Assembly: GCF_000808575.1 (NCBI RefSeq)
Contig: NZ_JWLW01000004.1
Coordinates: 1 to 64,000 of the forward strand
Direction of reading: 5' to 3'
Length of the DNA: 64,000 nt
Source of the DNA: Alteromonas marina
Lineage (GTDB): Bacteria > Pseudomonadota > Gammaproteobacteria > Enterobacterales > Alteromonadaceae
The position numbers and the translations under genes are program-made. The notes under the pieces were generated by a model that was not told the DNA's origin, made no database searches, and worked only from the letters and a program-made list of their open reading frames with translations. Positions 19,063 to 28,654 of this stretch are shown here, piece after piece. Every line of letters begins with the position of its first letter. Position 1 is the first letter of the stretch.

Positions 19063-19102
19063 GGCCTGTTGATCTATGATGTATTGCAAAGGTCAACAGG
19101 CC
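19063..19102. promoter_or_regulatory. Inverted repeat between uvrB and the LysR gene
   Basis: GGCCTGTTGA and TCAACAGGCC are perfect 10-bp inverted copies separated by 20 nt. The repeat lies 63 bp after uvrB in a 343-bp gap. There is no following T-run, so it is either a factor-dependent terminator hairpin for uvrB or a binding site. The remainder of 19001-19343 holds the LysR gene promoter region, with nothing else visible. Confidence 0.4.
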
Positions 19103-19343
19103 CTAGTATGCGCGCTTTAGTATTAAACTAAATAACTCTTACTGAGCTTAAGTGTATTTCTTCTTTTATGGCCTTTATATTCCTATAAATATTCTGGGTT
19201 TAATGCCGACCTGGCTAGCACAAATTTGTAATTTTCATCACATAATGAGACGAAAAGCCGTAAAATATCGTTGTAATAGCGCAATTAGTTACATATAGTT
19301 CTAGCTTGAGTATCGATAACTATACCTATAAACAGGTGCTAAT

Positions 19344-20270
19344 ATGCTTAATCGTCTTCAGGAGTCAGATATCAAGCTACTGCGAGTGTTTTACGCGGTA
19401 GCGAGCTGCAACGGATTTACTGCGGCAGAACCTGTGTTGCGTATGCAACGCCCTAATATCAGTGCCGCAATCAAAAAGCTAGAAGAGCGTTTAGACTTGG
19501 TGCTATGCCACCGTGGCCGTGGTGGCTTTCAAATGACAAAAGAAGGCGAGGTGGTTTTTCAAGAAACCAAGCGCATCTTCAATGCCTTCGACAACTTTGT
19601 ATTCAACCTGAAATCGCTGCACGATGACTACTCCGGCCATATCACGCTAGTGTTAATGGCGGGCCTTCCGCTTTCAATGCATTTAGCCGTGAGTAAAGCG
19701 GTTAAGAGTACGATGAAGAAGTTTGACGATATTCATGTGAATATTCAAACGCGTCTTTACAACGAGGTTGAACATGTCGCGCTATCTGGCGAATGCCATC
19801 TTGTTGTTTCAACCTACGATATGGTTAAGCCTGAATCAGTAACTTTCCACCCCGTCGGGATTAAGACGGAAGGACGATTGTACTGTGCGCCAACTCACCC
19901 TTTGGCGAAGTATCGCGATACTGAGTTACCAGAAGGCGTTAAAATTGTTGACTATCCTGCTATCGGAATTTCAGGCTTATCGTCAGCTAACTATATCGAA
20001 GATGAAACCAGGCTATCTATCCAGACCTTCTCTGATTCATTTGACGCAGCAATGTCGGCGATAATGACCGGTGAATACATAGGTTTGTTGCCAGATTATA
20101 TGGCAAAAGAGCAAGGGGCGGCGCTAGGACTTGTTCCAATTGCGCAGGGGAGTTTATTTAACTTCAGTCACGAGTTGTTTGTTATGAATGGCAAAAACAC
20201 ACGGTTAAATCCGGTCTTACGTCACTGTATTAAAGAGTTAAGCTATTTTATTTCTGAAAGTCAGAAGTAG
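19344..20270 (+). CDS. LysR family transcriptional regulator
   Basis: A 308-residue regulator with an N-terminal winged helix-turn-helix (about residues 8-65, containing RMQRPNISAAIKKLEERLDLVLCHR) and a C-terminal LysR substrate-binding domain (about 93-300). AGGTG lies 5 nt before the ATG. No divergent metabolic gene sits next to it, so its target cannot be inferred from position. A bidirectional-looking terminator follows. The effector is unknown. Confidence 0.9.
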   Translation: MLNRLQESDIKLLRVFYAVASCNGFTAAEPVLRMQRPNISAAIKKLEERLDLVLCHRGRGGFQMTKEGEVVFQETKRIFNAFDNFVFNLKSLHDDYSGHITLVLMAGLPLSMHLAVSKAVKSTMKKFDDIHVNIQTRLYNEVEHVALSGECHLVVSTYDMVKPESVTFHPVGIKTEGRLYCAPTHPLAKYRDTELPEGVKIVDYPAIGISGLSSANYIEDETRLSIQTFSDSFDAAMSAIMTGEYIGLLPDYMAKEQGAALGLVPIAQGSLFNFSHELFVMNGKNTRLNPVLRHCIKELSYFISESQK

Positions 20271-20295
20271 ATTTATCAACGCAAGCGATATGAAA

Positions 20296-20349
20296 ACACC
20301 TCTTGTCTGAACGCGCATAAAAGCGCGTGAAACAAGGGGTGTTTTTTTA
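20296..20349 (+). terminator. Terminator between the LysR gene and queC
   Basis: ACACCTCTTGT pairs with ACAAGGGGTGT, enclosing an inner CGCGC/GCGCG hairpin, followed by a run of seven T. It terminates the LysR gene; the reverse strand has only a short T-run, so it may also partly serve queC. Confidence 0.85.
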
Positions 20350-20379
20350 TCGGACAACGTGTGCGGGTTAGCGCAACGC

Positions 20380-21036
20380 TTATTCGTACTCTAAAGGATC
20401 GATTGCATCATTTTCTTTAAATGCCTCTAAGCGTTCTTCGCACGCTCCGCATTTTCCACACGCTTTTTCCCTGCCGTTGTAACAGGTCCAGGTCTGTCCA
20501 TAATCCAGTCCCATTGACAAGCCGTCCGTTAAAATAGCCGTTTTGCTGTCGTCAATATAAGGCGTCATAATAGTAACGGGAGTATAGTTAGCAATCCCGC
20601 ATACATCATTCATTTTATGCACGAATTCAGGTCGGCAATCTGGATAAATGGCGTGATCGCCAGAGTGAGCGCCATAATAAACTTCGTTAGCCTCTAAACT
20701 TACTGCGTAGCCAACGGCTAGTGAGAGTAATATCATATTGCGATTTGGCACCACGGTTTGCTTCATGCTTGGCTCTTCATAGTGGCCTTCTGGTACGTCG
20801 ATATCTGACGTGAGGGCTGAGCCACCGATAAGCGTATTTATAGCGCTAATATCAACAATTTTGTGTGGGACATTAAGGGATTTGCATACATTCGCGGCGT
20901 AATCGAGCTCTTTCTTGTGGCGTTGTCCGTAGTTAAAGCTCAGTGCATGAACTTTTTTACCTGCTTTTAGTGCTTTATGCAGCACTGTGAAGGAGTCCAT
21001 GCCTCCTGAATAGATAACAACAACGTTTTCTGACAT
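20380..21036 (-). CDS. queC: 7-cyano-7-deazaguanine synthase
   Basis: ATP-dependent enzyme that converts 7-carboxy-7-deazaguanine to preQ0 in queuosine biosynthesis. The PP-loop YSGGMDS is at residues 9-15. The C-terminal zinc site is C-x8-C-x2-C-x2-C, in [15 protein letters not shown]. The 218-residue length is usual. It is divergent from queE, the preceding enzyme in the pathway, with an 86-bp shared promoter region, so the two are probably co-regulated. Confidence 0.96.
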   Translation of the reverse strand: MSENVVVIYSGGMDSFTVLHKALKAGKKVHALSFNYGQRHKKELDYAANVCKSLNVPHKIVDISAINTLIGGSALTSDIDVPEGHYEEPSMKQTVVPNRNMILLSLAVGYAVSLEANEVYYGAHSGDHAIYPDCRPEFVHKMNDVCGIANYTPVTIMTPYIDDSKTAILTDGLSMGLDYGQTWTCYNGREKACGKCGACEERLEAFKENDAIDPLEYE

Positions 21037-21122
21037 AGTTTTTCGAAGATTTAAGAAATTATGCCCGAATTTTATGTGATCCTTGGTAAAATCCCAACAT
21101 ACAATCGTTAAAGGGTGTCAAA

Positions 21123-21806
21123 TTGTCTGTAATGTCCACATTAAACATCAATGAGATGTTTGAAACTATCCAGGGTGAAGGTGCTCACACTGGTATACCT
21201 TCTATCTTTGTTCGTTTACAAGGCTGTCCTGTGGGCTGCCCATGGTGCGATACTAAACACACATGGGAAATTAAGCCTGACTTGAGTGTGTCGCCACAAG
21301 CTGTGATCACAAAAGGCGAAGAGTCTGAAACCTATTTCATCTCCAGTGAGGAGGCTTTGCTGGCTGAGTTTGGGAAACAAGGCTATGTGGCAAAGCATGT
21401 AGTTATTACTGGCGGTGAGCCATGTATGTACGACCTACGTCCTCTGACGAGCCTACTACACGATAACGGATACACAACACAAATAGAGACCAGCGGTACC
21501 TTTGAAGTACTTTGTGACACGCGTACGTATGTGACGGTTTCTCCTAAAATAAACATGAAAGGCGGATATGACGTCTTAGTAAGTGCGCTTGAAAGAGCGA
21601 ATGAAATCAAGCACCCCATCGCAATGCAAAAACATATAAACGAGCTTGATGCGCTGCTTGCTAATGTATCGTCATTAGACGGAAAACAGGTTTGTTTACA
21701 ACCAATTAGCCAGCAAAAGAGAGCCACAGAACTTGCAGTGCGTACTTGTATTGAACGTAACTGGCGGCTATCTTTACAAACACACAAATACATTGGTATT
21801 GAATAG
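21123..21806 (+). CDS. queE: 7-carboxy-7-deazaguanine synthase
   Basis: Radical SAM enzyme that forms 7-carboxy-7-deazaguanine from 6-carboxytetrahydropterin. The cluster motif is C-x3-C-x2-C in GCPVGCPWCDTKHTW, preceded by NEMFETIQGEG, as in E. coli QueE. The TTG at 21123 is chosen because AGGG lies 7 nt upstream; an ATG at 21132 would sit too far from it. Either start keeps the whole domain. Length is 227 residues against 223 in E. coli. It is divergent from queC. Confidence 0.95.
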   Translation: MSVMSTLNINEMFETIQGEGAHTGIPSIFVRLQGCPVGCPWCDTKHTWEIKPDLSVSPQAVITKGEESETYFISSEEALLAEFGKQGYVAKHVVITGGEPCMYDLRPLTSLLHDNGYTTQIETSGTFEVLCDTRTYVTVSPKINMKGGYDVLVSALERANEIKHPIAMQKHINELDALLANVSSLDGKQVCLQPISQQKRATELAVRTCIERNWRLSLQTHKYIGIE

Positions 21807-21883
21807 GTGTTTAAGGCGCGCAGGCTTTACGAGAAAACTTATCTCGCGCTGAAGTACTCAAATTAACAAGGGACATAAAGAAG

Positions 21884-22780
21884 ATGCATAGCTTTAATCT
21901 GCTAAAGAAAGCCCTAATAGCGGCCTTCACGTTATGTTCTTTTACTGCTGCATCGATGGTTGAAGCCGCTACTTGGACAATCACTTATCCGCGTCCTATA
22001 GATGACTCAGATGCCCGTGCCCAATACCCTATTGCTCTGCTTAAACTTGCGCTAGATAAAACCGGCGTAAATTATGAGCTGCGCCCTTCTGATCGTATAT
22101 TGCTGACGGGCAAAGCGATGCGTCAGCTACGTGAAAACAGAGAAGTTAACGTAGTATGGAGCATGACGGACAGTCAGCGCGAGAAGGAGCTGACCCCCAT
22201 TCGTATTCCAATCGCAAAAGGGCTTATAGGTCTTCGTGTTTTCGTTATTAACGAAAATAAAAAGGCGAAGTTCAACGATGTGCTGTCGCTGACCGATATG
22301 CGTAAACTCGTACCGATTCAAGGCGAAGAGTGGCCGGACACCAAAATTCTTCAAGCCAACGGGTTTAACGTGTTTACTGTGCCTGAGTTTCGCGAAGCGT
22401 ATGACATGATTAAACAAGGTAAAGGGGACTTTTTTCCTCGTTCTGTTATGGAAGTGGACGCAGAGCTGGAGGTGGAAGGTCGTCGTAACAATCTTTACCT
22501 TGAGCCTTCAATGGCGCTGTATTACCCCACCGCTATGTATTACTTTGTAAGTTCAAGTAACAAGACGTTAGCGAATCTTATTGAAACAGGCCTTAACCGA
22601 GCCATTGAAGATGGCTCTTTTGATGCGTTATTTGAATCTACGTACGCCCCAATCTTAGCGTCTTTGGGGGTTAATGAGCGTAAAATTTTCACCCTCGAAA
22701 ATCCGTTATTACCTATTGAGACCCCTCTTACTAATTCTGCTTTATGGTATAAACCAAAAACAGAAGCATCAAAAGAATAA
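21884..22780 (+). CDS. Orphan periplasmic solute-binding-like protein
   Basis: A 298-residue exported protein with a signal peptide ending near SMVEA-ATW. It resembles the extracellular solute-binding fold of family 3 (amino-acid type): ITYPRPIDDSDARAQYPIALLKLALDKTG at the N-terminus, an internal REAYDMIKQGKGDFFPRS hinge-like stretch, and a C-terminal ALYYPTAMYYFVSS. No permease or ATPase gene is nearby, so it may act with a distant transporter or a sensor. AAGGGA and AAGAAG precede the ATG. The ligand is unknown. Family placement is from overall pattern and is moderate. Confidence 0.65.
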   Translation: MHSFNLLKKALIAAFTLCSFTAASMVEAATWTITYPRPIDDSDARAQYPIALLKLALDKTGVNYELRPSDRILLTGKAMRQLRENREVNVVWSMTDSQREKELTPIRIPIAKGLIGLRVFVINENKKAKFNDVLSLTDMRKLVPIQGEEWPDTKILQANGFNVFTVPEFREAYDMIKQGKGDFFPRSVMEVDAELEVEGRRNNLYLEPSMALYYPTAMYYFVSSSNKTLANLIETGLNRAIEDGSFDALFESTYAPILASLGVNERKIFTLENPLLPIETPLTNSALWYKPKTEASKE

Positions 22781-22788
22781 ATAGACAA

Positions 22789-22817
22789 TAAAAAACGCGG
22801 CTTAGGCCGCGTTTTTT
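22789..22817. terminator. Bidirectional terminator between convergent genes
   Basis: A symmetric structure, AAAAAACGCGGC-TTA-GGCCGCGTTTTTT, gives a G+C-rich stem with a T-run on both strands. It serves the solute-binding gene to its left and asnB to its right. Confidence 0.92.
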
Positions 22818-22847
22818 GAATATTAGATCTGCTTGTACGATTGTCTA

Positions 22848-24518
22848 TTAAGACTCGCCTGCGTGGACGCCTTTCATCGAGCGGCCAGAAGGATCTGCGT
22901 TGTTTTTAAAGCTCTCATCCCACTCAAGAGCTTCTGCAGTACTACAGGCGATTGACTTGCCGCCAGGCACGCAGCGCGCAGCACTCTCTTGAGGGAAGTA
23001 GCTCTCAAAGATAGTGCGATAGTAGTAGCCTTCTTTCGTATCTGGTGTGTTGACTGGGAAGCGGAACTCCGCAGTTGCAAGTTGCTGGTCAGTCACTTCG
23101 TTTTCAACGAAATCGCGAATTGAATCAATCCACGAATAACCTACACCATCACCAAACTGCTCTTTTTGACGCCACAGTACTTCTGCTGGAAGGGTTTCGC
23201 CGTTATCAAACGCCTTACGAAGGATCCACTTCTCCATTTTTCCATCTAGACACATTTTGTCTTGTGGGTTTAAACGCATAGCTACGTCAATGAAGTTCTT
23301 ATCTAAGAATGGAACGCGAGCTTCTACACCCCATGCTGATGTGGCTTTGTTAGCACGCGCACAGTCAAACATATGTAGACGATCAAGTTTACGTACCGTT
23401 TCTTCGTGGAATTCTTTGGCGTTTGGCGCTTTGTGGAAATACAGGTAACCACCAAAAATTTCATCAGAGCCTTCACCCGATAGCACCATTTTAATGCCCA
23501 TCGCTTTAATCTTGCGTGTCATTAAGTACATTGGAGTAGCGGCGCGGATCGTTGTTGTATCGTAGGTTTCCAAGTGATAGATAACATCACGGATGGCATC
23601 TAAACCTTCTTGAATGGTAAAGTGAATTTCATGGTGTACGGTGCCAATCATGTCGGCCACTTTCTTCGCTGCCTTAAGGTCAGGTGCTCCTTCAAGACCA
23701 ACAGCAAAACTGTGTAGGCGAGGCCACCATGCATCTGTCTTGTCTTCGTCTTCAACGCGCTTTGCAACGTACTGCGCAGCGACAGCTGAAACCAGTGAAG
23801 AGTCCAAACCACCTGATAGAAGTACAGCGTAAGGTACATCAGACATCATGTGTGACTTCACTGCTTTCTCGAATGCTACACGTAGCTCTTCCAGATTGCT
23901 GGTGTTGTCTTTTACGTTGTCGTATTCCATCCAGTCGCGTTTGTAGTACTTAGTGATTTTTCCCTCTTTGCTCCACAGGTAGTGGCCAGGAGGAAACTCA
24001 CTGATTGTTTTACATACGCCTGCTAACGCTTTCATTTCAGATGAAACATAGAAGTTACCGTGTTCATCGTAACCGGTATAAAGCGGAATAATACCAATAT
24101 GGTCACGGGCAATAAGGTAAGCGTCTTGTTCTTCATCGTAAAGAATAAACGCAAACATACCCTCTAGCTCATCAATAAAGTCGATGCCTTTTTGCTGGAA
24201 AAGCGGAAGGATAACTTCACAATCAGAACGGGTTTTGAACGGATACGGTTCAGCTAAGTCTGCAGCTAGCTGCTTATGGTTATAAATCTCACCGTTTACG
24301 GCAAGAATTTGTTTATCGTTTTGGCTGATAAGAGGCTGCGCCCCTGTATCAACGTCGACAATCGCCAATCTTTCGTGACAAAGAATGGTATTGTCATTAT
24401 TCCAGATACCCGACCAGTCAGGGCCACGGTGGCGCAAAAGTTTTGATAAATCGAGGGCTTGGGTTCTGAGTTCAGACACATCGGTTTTGATATCAAGGAT
24501 ACCGAAAATACCACACAT
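22848..24518 (-). CDS. asnB: Asparagine synthase B (glutamine-hydrolysing)
   Basis: Makes asparagine from aspartate, glutamine and ATP. The N-terminal glutaminase domain begins MCGIFG, with catalytic Cys2 after Met removal. The synthetase domain carries the PPi-binding LLSGGLDSSLV near residue 235 and SGEGSDEIFGGY near 350. The 556-residue length matches E. coli AsnB (554). It is a single-gene unit with its own promoter region in 24519-24831, where I see no further gene. Two tRNA-Asn genes also lie in the window, but a functional link is not implied. Confidence 0.97.
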   Translation of the reverse strand: MCGIFGILDIKTDVSELRTQALDLSKLLRHRGPDWSGIWNNDNTILCHERLAIVDVDTGAQPLISQNDKQILAVNGEIYNHKQLAADLAEPYPFKTRSDCEVILPLFQQKGIDFIDELEGMFAFILYDEEQDAYLIARDHIGIIPLYTGYDEHGNFYVSSEMKALAGVCKTISEFPPGHYLWSKEGKITKYYKRDWMEYDNVKDNTSNLEELRVAFEKAVKSHMMSDVPYAVLLSGGLDSSLVSAVAAQYVAKRVEDEDKTDAWWPRLHSFAVGLEGAPDLKAAKKVADMIGTVHHEIHFTIQEGLDAIRDVIYHLETYDTTTIRAATPMYLMTRKIKAMGIKMVLSGEGSDEIFGGYLYFHKAPNAKEFHEETVRKLDRLHMFDCARANKATSAWGVEARVPFLDKNFIDVAMRLNPQDKMCLDGKMEKWILRKAFDNGETLPAEVLWRQKEQFGDGVGYSWIDSIRDFVENEVTDQQLATAEFRFPVNTPDTKEGYYYRTIFESYFPQESAARCVPGGKSIACSTAEALEWDESFKNNADPSGRSMKGVHAGES

Positions 24519-24831
24519 ATAACGGATTCTCTCTGTTCACTTGTTGAAAAAAATAATAGAAGTTTTTTCTGTCGGTACTCGCGTACGAGTGGGCGATGGT
24601 TTGTTGTTATTCTTATTCGCGTGCCCTGAATGTGCCAGTCTGACAGGAAATTGCAAGTACATTATGATGAGAAAATGGAAATTCTTATTCCATTTATCCC
24701 AAAACAGCCGTTTATTAACATTTTTATCCTATTTTGAGTGCGTAATTATCATATCAATTAAATAGTGAGTGTGTTTACTGAATAGTAAAAGATAGCGATT
24801 CGAAGCCGCTTGGATAAGTGCTTTGGGAAGG

Positions 24832-24865
24832 AAAAATAAGAAAGGGCCTATAAAAAGGCCCTTTT
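24832..24865 (-). terminator. Terminator of the M28 lipoprotein peptidase gene
   Basis: AAAGGGCC pairs with GGCCCTTT over an 8-nt loop. On the minus strand the stem runs into CTTATTTTT. It lies about 50 bp past the stop codon of the peptidase gene. Confidence 0.85.
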
Positions 24866-24916
24866 AGTATTGCTGCATAACTAAGCATTTTTAACGCTTA
24901 GAAGTCAGTTCGGATA

Positions 24917-26584
24917 TTAATTTTTGCGCTGAAACTCACTCGCTTCATTCCACCTAGGCCAAGCGTCAGCATTCGCAACGCCCACACCCACGTCAAACAG
25001 CATTTGCGTGTCTTGCACAATTCCGCTTAAATCCCAATCATCGCGATACTGGTCGCATACTTGGTGATAGCAGCCCGTAACAATAACGTTCATGCGTTTT
25101 CTATATTTAGCTGTTTCTGCATCTGCTGGTTCGTTACCGCCCTCTGCATAGAGTGCTGGAACACCTTGTTTGGCAAAGCTGAAGTGATCTGATCGGTAAT
25201 AGTAACCAGCTTCTGGTCTGTCTTCTTGAGTCAGTGTACGACCTTGCTTAGCTGCAGCGGCTTCAAGGTAATCTTCCATTTCTGACTTACCCATGCCTAC
25301 AACGGCAACGTTCTTGGTCTTACCCAATACGTTCATTGCATCCATGTTGATGTTTGCAACGGTATTCTCAATAGGAATAACCGGGTTGCTTGCATAGAAT
25401 TTACTGCCTAATAATCCTTGTTCTTCAGCGGTCACCACTAAAAATGATACCGAGCGTTTTGGTGCAGGTGTAAGTTTAGAGTAAGCTTTTGCCATGGCTA
25501 AAATGGCCGCAGTGCCCGTCGCATTATCATGAGCACCATTATAGATTTGGTCGCCTTCTTTGCTCTCATCTTTACCTAAATGATCCCAATGTGCCGTGTA
25601 GATAATATGCTCATCAGGAAATTCTGCGCCCGGCAGAGTCGCGATAACGTTGTTGCTCTCTGACTTTTTGAAGGTGTTATTAACCGTAACCGTTGCTTTG
25701 ATGTCCATTGCTTTGCTGTAAGGACCTTGCATAGCGTTTGCTTTCTCTGTGTCGAAATCAAGGCCGGCATCGGCAAACACCTTCTTCGCTGCATCTATCG
25801 TTAACCAACCTTCAACAGCCACACGGCTTGCTCCTTTGTCGGCACTTACTAAGCCGTACTGCGGACCACTCCAGCTGTTAGCAACAACTGACCAGCCGTA
25901 AGAGGCAGGTGCAGTTTCATGAACAATAATAGCGCCTGCTGCCCCTTGACGGCTCGCTTCTTCATATTTGTAGCTCCAACGGCCGTAGTAGGTCATCGTT
26001 GTGCCCTGAAACTTGCCGCTCTCCGGATTTTCAAAGCCCGGATCGTTTATCAGCATGACGACCGTTTTGCCTTTTACGTCTAACCCTTCGTAGTCATTCC
26101 AGTCATACTCTGGTGCATTTACACCATAACCTACGAACACCAGTTCCGAATCTTCAAGAGATACAGAGCTTTGCTCACGTTTAGAAGAGGCAACCATTTG
26201 CTCTTTGTAGGCAAAGGTATTGTCGCCTATGGTCATTGTCATATCTGGATCAGCGGTGATCTCCATAAGCGCTACTTTTTGAAGGAAGCTATCGTCGTTA
26301 CCTGGCTTAAGTCCCGCTTTAGTAAATTCACTGACCAGGTAATCAATGGTTTTCTTTTCGCCTTCAGTTGTCGGTAGACGACCTTCAAACTCATCTGAAG
26401 ACAGTACCTTTAATGGCTCGCGAATATCAGCGTCTGAAATATTGTTGTAAACACTGTCAAAGTTAGACGCCACAGGCATCTCTTTTTTCGCAGACTGATT
26501 TTGTGACGCGCTGTCGTTATTAGGTGTGCAAGCACTTACGCCTAGAAGGGTAGGTACAAGCAATGGCAAAAACATTTTTTTCAT
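24917..26584 (-). CDS. Lipoprotein M28 family aminopeptidase with PA domain
   Basis: A 555-residue zinc exopeptidase anchored by a lipobox (LLGVSAC, cysteine at about 19). A PA domain occupies about 150-280 and is followed by the M28 catalytic core: TAHWDHLG near 333, GAHDNATG, the general-base pair TAEEQGLLGS, metal-binding INMDAMNV and YRSDHFSF. It probably trims peptides in the periplasm or at the outer membrane. It is not a close copy of the other M28 gene at 5255-6673, since the metal motifs and lengths differ. It is divergent from the DUF3025 gene with 70 bp between. Confidence 0.9.
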   Translation of the reverse strand: MKKMFLPLLVPTLLGVSACTPNNDSASQNQSAKKEMPVASNFDSVYNNISDADIREPLKVLSSDEFEGRLPTTEGEKKTIDYLVSEFTKAGLKPGNDDSFLQKVALMEITADPDMTMTIGDNTFAYKEQMVASSKREQSSVSLEDSELVFVGYGVNAPEYDWNDYEGLDVKGKTVVMLINDPGFENPESGKFQGTTMTYYGRWSYKYEEASRQGAAGAIIVHETAPASYGWSVVANSWSGPQYGLVSADKGASRVAVEGWLTIDAAKKVFADAGLDFDTEKANAMQGPYSKAMDIKATVTVNNTFKKSESNNVIATLPGAEFPDEHIIYTAHWDHLGKDESKEGDQIYNGAHDNATGTAAILAMAKAYSKLTPAPKRSVSFLVVTAEEQGLLGSKFYASNPVIPIENTVANINMDAMNVLGKTKNVAVVGMGKSEMEDYLEAAAAKQGRTLTQEDRPEAGYYYRSDHFSFAKQGVPALYAEGGNEPADAETAKYRKRMNVIVTGCYHQVCDQYRDDWDLSGIVQDTQMLFDVGVGVANADAWPRWNEASEFQRKN

Positions 26585-26654
26585 TGTTAGTCTCTGTTTG
26601 CTCTACAATACGCACCCAGTATAGAGAAAACCCCAAAGCGAACCAATAGTTGAT

Positions 26655-27599
26655 ATGCAATCAGACTCAATACCCTTCTGTAAAGACTACTTACTAAAAC
26701 ACGCGAGTAAACCAGTTACGGACCTTTTAGAAGAGGTTGGCTTGCTAGGTAAAAGTGCTTTTCCTACTCCTGACTTGCTAAACAATTTAACGGTGCATTA
26801 CTGTAGCTCCTGGAAAGGGCCTTTGTTTAAAGGGCAAAGCCAGTTTTCAGAAGATGATCAGCGTTACTACGAAACCATCATCAGCGAAGATGGAGTTGTG
26901 CCTACTCGAGAGCAAAGCTGGCATGATCTATTTAATGCCCTTATTTGGCTTCAATTTCCAAGAACAAAATCGTTGTTAAATGAGCTACACATCAATGACA
27001 TTAAACTCCATGGTGTAAACCCCAGAACGTCACGACGCAATCGCATTACTCACTTCGATGAATGCGGAGTAGTACTTGCTATCGAAGCACCTGAAGAAAA
27101 TAGTCCGCGCTCACACAGTGAATTCTCTGATAACGGCACCAATTCGCAAAACAAAATTAATGGAACCTTGCCTTGTACAGCTAATGCGTTGGAAGCATTC
27201 TTAGGTGACCTCGCCGCGCATGAATGGGAGAAAGTTTTTGTCTACAAGCGAGCGTTGTGGCATTCAAAAGTAAGCCCCTTTATTTTTGGCCACGCAAATT
27301 TAGAAATGATGCTTAATCCGTTTGTCGGTCTCACAGGCAAATGGCTAGCGGTGTCTGTGCCTCACGGTTTTAGCCGTCTTGATAAATGGCAGCAGCGGTC
27401 GATAGTTGATGATGCCATGATTACACGTATCAAAGCGTTAAATTATTTTGAGAGTACACCGCTTTTGAAGCCACTGCCTTTGCTGGGTGTACCTTCGTGG
27501 CACACTCAACAAGATAAAGAGTTTTATCAGAATACCGACTATTTTAGACCACTACGCGAGGGAAGTAAGCCGACTATTCAGCTACCCTTGTGGACTTAA
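26655..27599 (+). CDS. DUF3025 domain protein
   Basis: A 314-residue soluble protein of unknown function. The DUF3025 hallmark is visible near residues 93-115: PTREQSWHDLFNALIWLQFPR. An acidic, poorly conserved stretch (about 155-180) interrupts the domain. No catalytic motif can be named. There is no clear ribosome binding site before the ATG. It stands between two convergent or divergent units and has no operon partner. Confidence 0.8.
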   Translation: MQSDSIPFCKDYLLKHASKPVTDLLEEVGLLGKSAFPTPDLLNNLTVHYCSSWKGPLFKGQSQFSEDDQRYYETIISEDGVVPTREQSWHDLFNALIWLQFPRTKSLLNELHINDIKLHGVNPRTSRRNRITHFDECGVVLAIEAPEENSPRSHSEFSDNGTNSQNKINGTLPCTANALEAFLGDLAAHEWEKVFVYKRALWHSKVSPFIFGHANLEMMLNPFVGLTGKWLAVSVPHGFSRLDKWQQRSIVDDAMITRIKALNYFESTPLLKPLPLLGVPSWHTQQDKEFYQNTDYFRPLREGSKPTIQLPLWT

Positions 27600-27677
27600 G
27601 TGTGTTGCGCTGCCCACGTTTTTCACCGAAAACAGCGCCAATTGCCAAATGATAAAAGGCTATTGAACAGAGGTGTT

Positions 27678-28382
27678 TTAGAATAGCGCTAAGGCTATCA
27701 GCCAAATGCCATAAATAACCACATACGGCGCGCATGCAATTAGTGCTGCCTTCTTAAGAGGAAAAGACGTCCATTGCGAGATGCCCACAGTAGCAAGATA
27801 GATACCCCAGAAAAGCTCTAGCCTTAACGCTTGACCGAAAGCGTACCAAGGCGAGTCCATCGGGATATTCGCAATATACCCAAGAGACGCAGGCGACAAG
27901 ATTGATGGCGCTACCTGATGGTCGCCAGCAAACAACAGCAGAGCAACGCCAACCAAACCAGTCAACACATAAGGCATTGAAAGCCACCACGCAAAACCGT
28001 ACCAGTCAGTAAAACCGTAAACATGAGTGTCATCTGAACGTGTCATTAAGTTCACGTAAACGGCGTACACAGCGTTTATAATAATAGGAACAAAAAAGGC
28101 GCCAATAATGGAAGACCAAAGCAATGCATTTCTAGTGAAGAAGGCTTTCATTTGTTCTTCTTCTGCAGGGCTCATGTCACCTTGTGCCGCTATGTTCATC
28201 TCTGCAAACCACTCAATGTCGACGAAATTCACGTAAAGGTATTGTGATACTAGCGTAATAGCCATGATCAAGATAAATGGCATCCAGCTCCAGTTGTTAT
28301 GCTCACCAACTGCTTTGAAGACGCCATTCGGTTTGAAAAAGATATCATTACACGCTTGGAAAGGATTCGTCACAGTGTGCAT
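27678..28382 (-). CDS. Yip1-family inner-membrane protein
   Basis: A 234-residue membrane protein with about five hydrophobic helices, matching the bacterial YIP1 pattern: an N-terminal soluble segment with NPFQACNDIFFKPNGVF, and helices from about residue 33 on. The start has GGAG 6 nt upstream. The function of the bacterial family is not established. It has no operon partner. The 28383-28600 gap to its right holds only its promoter region and nothing else I can support. Confidence 0.75.
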   Translation of the reverse strand: MHTVTNPFQACNDIFFKPNGVFKAVGEHNNWSWMPFILIMAITLVSQYLYVNFVDIEWFAEMNIAAQGDMSPAEEEQMKAFFTRNALLWSSIIGAFFVPIIINAVYAVYVNLMTRSDDTHVYGFTDWYGFAWWLSMPYVLTGLVGVALLLFAGDHQVAPSILSPASLGYIANIPMDSPWYAFGQALRLELFWGIYLATVGISQWTSFPLKKAALIACAPYVVIYGIWLIALALF

Positions 28383-28600
28383 CCCTTGCTCCTCTTTCTA
28401 GTTTTTATTTGTTGTTCAGATACTGTGTAAAACAATGACTATATGTTATCGCTCGTTTACACATGAATAAGTTTAGGCTTACAGGTTACTGGCGAGCATA
28501 GATTATGTACAGCACAAGATTCTGATAAAGAGGCATTTTTTGTAAGGGAAAATGAATAAGGCTAGTTAAGTGTATGGCGCACGCTCAGTTAAATAGAGGT

Positions 28601-28623
28601 AAAAGGGAAGCATGGCTTCCCTC
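28601..28623 (-). terminator. Terminator of the cys-permease operon
   Basis: GGGAAGC and GCTTCCC pair over a 3-nt loop. Read leftward, the stem is followed by TTTT. It lies about 30 bp after the permease stop codon and ends the sulfate assimilation operon. Confidence 0.75.
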
Positions 28624-28654
28624 TCATTTTCTATGGTTGCAAACCATAAACAGT

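Noticed and set aside
21037-21122. preQ1 riboswitch in the queC-queE intergenic region
   Set aside because: The 86 bp show no recognisable preQ1 aptamer pseudoknot, and each leader is very short.
24541-24765. 74-codon ORF upstream of asnB
   Set aside because: TTG start without a ribosome site, unusual composition, and it overlaps the expected asnB promoter.
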